Assembly (NCBI GenBank): GCA_030632545.1
Contig: DAOVUO010000052.1
Coordinates: 1 to 10,246, forward strand
DNA: 10,246 nt
From: Bacteroidales bacterium
GTDB lineage: Bacteria > Bacteroidota > Bacteroidia > Bacteroidales > DYOH01
Direction of reading: 5' to 3'
Under the pieces are notes generated by a model. That model searched no databases, was not told the DNA's origin, and worked only from the letters and a program-made list of their open reading frames with translations. Shown here piece after piece: positions 7,243 through 10,246 of the stretch. Both the position numbers and the translations under genes were made by a program. Every line of letters starts with the position of its first letter. The stretch's first letter is position 1.

Positions 7243-7304
7243 GCTATTATTACTCCCAACTAAATCGGAAAAAATCACAAAAATCATATCGGTATAAATG
7301 TCGT

Positions 7305-7337
7305 TTTGTCATAATCCATGGCTTGGCATACACTTTG
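7305..7337 (+). promoter_or_regulatory. Candidate promoter for htpG
   Basis: TTTG at 7305-7308 and TACACTTTG at 7329-7337 are separated by 20 bp. The second box is TAnnnTTTG, one base longer than the Bacteroidota consensus TAnnTTTG. Transcription would begin near 7343, about 30 nt before the start codon. No CIRCE-type inverted repeat (a common heat-shock operator) is visible here. Confidence 0.35.
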
Positions 7338-7372
7338 GAATCCAAAGGAATCAAAATGAAAAAAATTGAATT

Positions 7373-9433
7373 ATGTCTATAAAAACAGGTAAAATTGGTG
7401 TTACTACCGAAAATATTTTTCCAATAATAAAGAAATTTCTTTATTCCGAGCACGAAATTTTCTTACGAGAATTAGTTTCAAATGCCGTTGATGCATCTCA
7501 AAAAGTTAAAGCATTAGCCCAAAGTGGCGAATTTAAAGGTGAATTGGGTGATTTAACTATTCAAGTTAATCTTGATAAAGAAGCTAAAACGCTGACTATT
7601 TCAGACAGAGGTTTAGGTATGACAAGCGAGGAGATTGATAAATACATCAATCAAATTGCATTTTCTAGTGCCAACGATTTTTTAGATAAATACAAAGATC
7701 AAATTGAGAATATTATAGGTCACTTTGGATTAGGTTTCTATTCTTCTTTCATGGTTTCTGAAAAAGTGGAAATTCACACAAAATCGTGGCAAGAAGGTGC
7801 TCAAGCAATTAAATGGAGTTGTGATGGTTCGCCAGAATTTACTATTGAGAACATAGAAAAAGAGCAAAGAGGAACTGATATTGTATTATTCTTTGACGCT
7901 GAATCACAAGAATTTATAGAAGATGCAAGAATTGAAGGCTTACTAAATCGTTATTGTCGTTTCTTACCAATTCCAATCGGATTTGGCCAAGAGCAAGAAT
8001 GGAAAGAAGACAAAATGGTTGACACAGGTAAGAATAAAATTATCAACGATACAAATCCTGTCTGGAAAAGAAAACCTGCTGATTTAAAAGATAAGGATTA
8101 CCAAGAATTTTATCAAAAATTATATCCTGGTCAAACAGATTCAATGTTTAACATTCACTTAAACGTTGATTATCCTTTTAACTTAACTGGGATTCTGTAT
8201 TTTCCTAAAATCAAAAAGAATTTTGATATTCAAAAGAATAAAATTCAACTATATTCAAATCAGGTATTTGTTACAGATAGTGTAGAAGGAATTGTTCCTG
8301 AATATATGACTTTACTTCACGGTGTATTAGATTCACCAGATATTCCGCTTAATGTTTCTCGTAGTTATTTACAGGGCGACCCTAATGTAAAGAAAATTTC
8401 AAGTCATATTACCAAAAAAGTTGCTGATAAGTTAAAAGATATCTTTAAAAATGACCGTGAGCAATTTGAAAAAAAATGGGATGATTTAAAACTTTTCGTT
8501 AATTACGGAATGCTTTCGGACGATAAATTCAACGATAGACTAAAAGAAGTTGCGTTATATAAAAATACTGAAGACAAATTTTTCACTTTTGAAGAATACA
8601 AAAACATTGTAAAAGAAAATCAAACTGATAAAAATAATAAAATTGTATTTCTTTATACTCACAATAGCGATGAGCAATATAGCTTTATTCAAGCAGCAAA
8701 AAATAAAGGCTATGATGTTTTAGTTCTTGATGGACAACTTGACCCACACATTATTCAAAACTTAGAGACAAAAGATACTGATATTAAATTTGCTCGTGTT
8801 GATAGTGATACAATTGACAAATTAGTTGAAAAAGATGAAGTTTTTGAATCAAAACTAACATCTGAAGAAGAAAAAGATTTAACACCAGTATTCCGCTCGC
8901 ATTTAAAAGATAAAGACTTTTATATTGTAAGTTTTCAAGCAATGGGCGAAGAAGATATGCCTATTACCATTACACAATCTGAATTCATGCGCAGAATGAA
9001 AGATATGTCGGAAATGGGTGGCGGCGGAATGGGTTTCTACGGCGAACTTCCTGACTCATACAATATGGTTGTAAATTCAAATCACCCATTAGTTGGACAG
9101 CTTAACGAGGCTTGTGTAAAAGCAACAAATGTAGACTTAAGTAATGTTAAAGCGGAACTAAAAGAGCTTGGAGAACAAAAAGAAGCATTAGAAACTCTTC
9201 AGAAAGATAAAAAAGAAGAAGAAATTCCTCAGGAAGAAAAGGATAAAATGGAGGAAATCACTAAAAAAACAGAAGCAGTAGAAAAACAAAAAGAAGGAAT
9301 TCTTACTGATTTTGGCAAAGACCAGAAAATTGTTAGTCAGCTTATTGATTTAGCATTACTTGCAAACGGAATGCTTAAAGGCGAACCATTAAGCAAATTT
9401 GTTAAACGTAGTGTGGAACTTATTGAAAAATAA
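7373..9433 (+). CDS. htpG: Molecular chaperone HtpG (bacterial Hsp90)
   Basis: Cytosolic ATP-dependent homodimeric chaperone, 686 residues. The N-terminal GHKL ATPase domain shows ELVSNAVDA (Glu33, Asn37, Asp40), ISDRGLGM (Asp78) and IGHFGLGFYSSF (115-126). The middle domain has PLNVSRSYLQGD with Arg330, the family's γ-phosphate-sensing arginine. The C-terminal dimerisation domain ends with LALLANGMLKGEPLSKF. All key residues are present, so it should be active. It is about 60 residues longer than the 624-residue E. coli protein, largely from a Lys/Glu-rich coiled-coil-like insert at ~590-645; I recall Bacteroidota HtpG proteins being near 680 residues. A glycine run (549-552) follows a Met-rich stretch. 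The ATG at 7373 gives the expected family N-terminus. It appears monocistronic, with a candidate promoter upstream and a strong terminator downstream. Confidence 0.98.
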   Translation: MSIKTGKIGVTTENIFPIIKKFLYSEHEIFLRELVSNAVDASQKVKALAQSGEFKGELGDLTIQVNLDKEAKTLTISDRGLGMTSEEIDKYINQIAFSSANDFLDKYKDQIENIIGHFGLGFYSSFMVSEKVEIHTKSWQEGAQAIKWSCDGSPEFTIENIEKEQRGTDIVLFFDAESQEFIEDARIEGLLNRYCRFLPIPIGFGQEQEWKEDKMVDTGKNKIINDTNPVWKRKPADLKDKDYQEFYQKLYPGQTDSMFNIHLNVDYPFNLTGILYFPKIKKNFDIQKNKIQLYSNQVFVTDSVEGIVPEYMTLLHGVLDSPDIPLNVSRSYLQGDPNVKKISSHITKKVADKLKDIFKNDREQFEKKWDDLKLFVNYGMLSDDKFNDRLKEVALYKNTEDKFFTFEEYKNIVKENQTDKNNKIVFLYTHNSDEQYSFIQAAKNKGYDVLVLDGQLDPHIIQNLETKDTDIKFARVDSDTIDKLVEKDEVFESKLTSEEEKDLTPVFRSHLKDKDFYIVSFQAMGEEDMPITITQSEFMRRMKDMSEMGGGGMGFYGELPDSYNMVVNSNHPLVGQLNEACVKATNVDLSNVKAELKELGEQKEALETLQKDKKEEEIPQEEKDKMEEITKKTEAVEKQKEGILTDFGKDQKIVSQLIDLALLANGMLKGEPLSKFVKRSVELIEK

Positions 9434-9458
9434 AACCTTATTTATTTAAGCTTGATGC

Positions 9459-9499
9459 AACCCGGGATTACTTTTGTTAATCCCGGGTTTTTTCTTTTT
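9459..9499 (+). terminator. Intrinsic terminator of htpG
   Basis: A perfect 12-bp stem (9459-9470 with 9478-9489) has a CCCGGG-containing core and a seven-base loop. It is followed by TTTTTTCTTTTT (9488-9499, overlapping the end of the right arm). It lies 25 bp after the htpG stop and is by far the most GC-rich patch nearby. Confidence 0.93.
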
Positions 9500-9518
9500 A
9501 TGGATACTAAGATTACAG

Positions 9519-9546
9519 TGTGAATAATGTAAACAAAACATTCACA
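9519..9546. promoter_or_regulatory. Inverted repeat TGTGAAT-N14-ATTCACA
   Basis: Arms 9519-9525 and 9540-9546 match exactly; allowing a 3-nt bulge the pairing extends to 9 bp. The repeat sits about 100 bp upstream of the thioredoxin-like gene and just after the htpG terminator, where a regulator of the downstream gene could bind. There is no U-run after it on either strand, so it is not an obvious terminator. A second small dyad, CGAAATGTA/TACATTCG (9601-9619, one bulged A), lies closer to the gene. The rest of the 213-bp gap shows no gene and no convincing TAnnTTTG box. Confidence 0.3.
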
Positions 9547-9646
9547 AAAGAGTTAATACAACAGCTAATTGATTGCTTTTTAACATAATCAAAAGCTAAG
9601 CGAAATGTATTTACATTCGTATAATTGCAATAAAAGAATATCAGAT

Positions 9647-10147
9647 ATGAATTTCAAAATAACAATTAAGTTAATTATTGTTTTTAGCATATTACTATTA
9701 TTGCAAAGTTTTTTAAAAGCACAAAACACAAGCATTAATTGGATTAACTTTGAACAACTTAAACAAAAAATGGAAATAAATCCAAAACCCATTTTAATAC
9801 ACATATATACTCCTTGGTGCGGCTTTTGCAAAAAAATGGAACAAACAACATTTCAGAATGCAGAAGTTATTCGTATTATCAACAATAATTATTACGCCAT
9901 CAATTTAAATGGTGAGAGTAATAAAAACATTCAATTTAATGGCCAAACCTATAAATTCAACCATAACTACGAAAAAAGAGGAAATGGTGCACATGAATTA
10001 CTAATAAAGCTTTTATACGACAATATAGTTTATCCTTCAGACATTATTATATCGCCAGAATATAAAGTAAAAAAAATTAAAAGAGGCTCTTCAAATAGTG
10101 AAAATTATTTGGAACTTTTACAGAGCTACATTAATAGTTATGGTTAA
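9647..10147 (+). CDS. Exported thioredoxin-fold protein with CGFC active site
   Basis: 166 residues. The ATG at 9647 starts a long hydrophobic signal peptide ending in FLKAQ. An in-frame ATG 14 codons earlier would add a polar extension ahead of the signal and is less likely. The mature domain has the β-strand and active-site helix PILIHIYTPWCGFCKKME (Cys58, Cys61), as in thioredoxin-like/DUF255-like proteins that use 'W-C-x-x-C-K-x-M'. The later YPS (Pro130) fits the cis-proline loop. The segment NGQTYKFNHNYEKRGNGAHELL before it is typical of the longer helical insertion in this subgroup. Expected role is reduction or isomerisation of envelope disulfides; the partner is unknown. It follows htpG after a strong terminator, so it should have its own promoter. 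No terminator is visible in the ~100 bp after its stop, and that tail holds no supported gene. Confidence 0.87.
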   Translation: MNFKITIKLIIVFSILLLLQSFLKAQNTSINWINFEQLKQKMEINPKPILIHIYTPWCGFCKKMEQTTFQNAEVIRIINNNYYAINLNGESNKNIQFNGQTYKFNHNYEKRGNGAHELLIKLLYDNIVYPSDIIISPEYKVKKIKRGSSNSENYLELLQSYINSYG

Positions 10148-10246
10148 TTTTATCTACAAAAAAAGATTAAGCTTTATACCTAATTTTTAAACAAGCCATA
10201 ACAAACAAAGTCAAAAGCAATTAAAAACTTACAAAATAAAACTTAC

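Noticed and set aside
9589..9831. An 80-codon minus-strand frame with several Cys residues, opposite the exported thioredoxin gene.
   Set aside because: It is antisense to a gene with a signal peptide and active-site motif, and shows no coding features of its own.
10206..10236. A minus-strand promoter-like pattern (TTTG, 18 bp, TGACTTTG) in the right tail.
   Set aside because: It has a mismatch at the key A of the -7 box and points into the 3' end of the thioredoxin gene with no minus-strand gene to serve.

Overview
The window looks like a chromosomal segment of a Bacteroidota bacterium, probably near Bacteroidales/Marinilabiliales. By eye the DNA is strongly AT-rich. Exported proteins have signal peptides ending in the phylum-typical '...AQ'. 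Starts lack clear Shine-Dalgarno sequences, and TTTG/TAnnTTTG-like promoter elements appear upstream of genes. HtpG has the longer form and the 'VSRSYLQGD' variant that I associate with this phylum. No mobile-element genes, rRNA, tRNA or CRISPR array were seen.

Layout, left to right. (1) 1-97 holds no gene, only a weak promoter-like match. (2) 98-676 (+) is a rhomboid-type intramembrane serine protease whose reading frame is cut by an in-frame TGA at codon 25, so it is probably a pseudogene. (3) 714-1889 (+) is a lipoprotein with a TlpA/ResA-type thioredoxin domain, 37 bp behind the rhomboid. A perfect 16-bp hairpin at 1899-1936 separates it from a convergent minus-strand pair. (4) The pair, transcribed right to left, is a membrane-anchored TPR protein with a SpoIIE-type PP2C phosphatase domain (5629-3782), then a secreted protein of about five Ig-like/OmpL47-like repeats (3765-2017), only 16 bp downstream. 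(5) A 134-bp divergent intergenic region leads into two exported proteins of unknown function on the plus strand (5764-6612 and 6683-7114). (6) A 258-bp intergenic region with an 89-bp imperfect palindrome precedes htpG (7373-9433), which ends in a textbook intrinsic terminator. (7) An exported small thioredoxin-fold protein follows (9647-10147). The last ~100 bp (10148-10246) hold no gene I can support.

The contents are mostly envelope functions: two exported thiol-disulfide proteins with different active sites (CPPC and CGFC), a damaged membrane protease, exported orphans and a cytosolic stress chaperone. The most system-like unit is the SpoIIE/repeat-protein pair. It could carry a periplasmic signal through one membrane helix to a cytoplasmic Ser/Thr phosphatase, with the repeat protein as an envelope partner. 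That role is inference from architecture and gene order.
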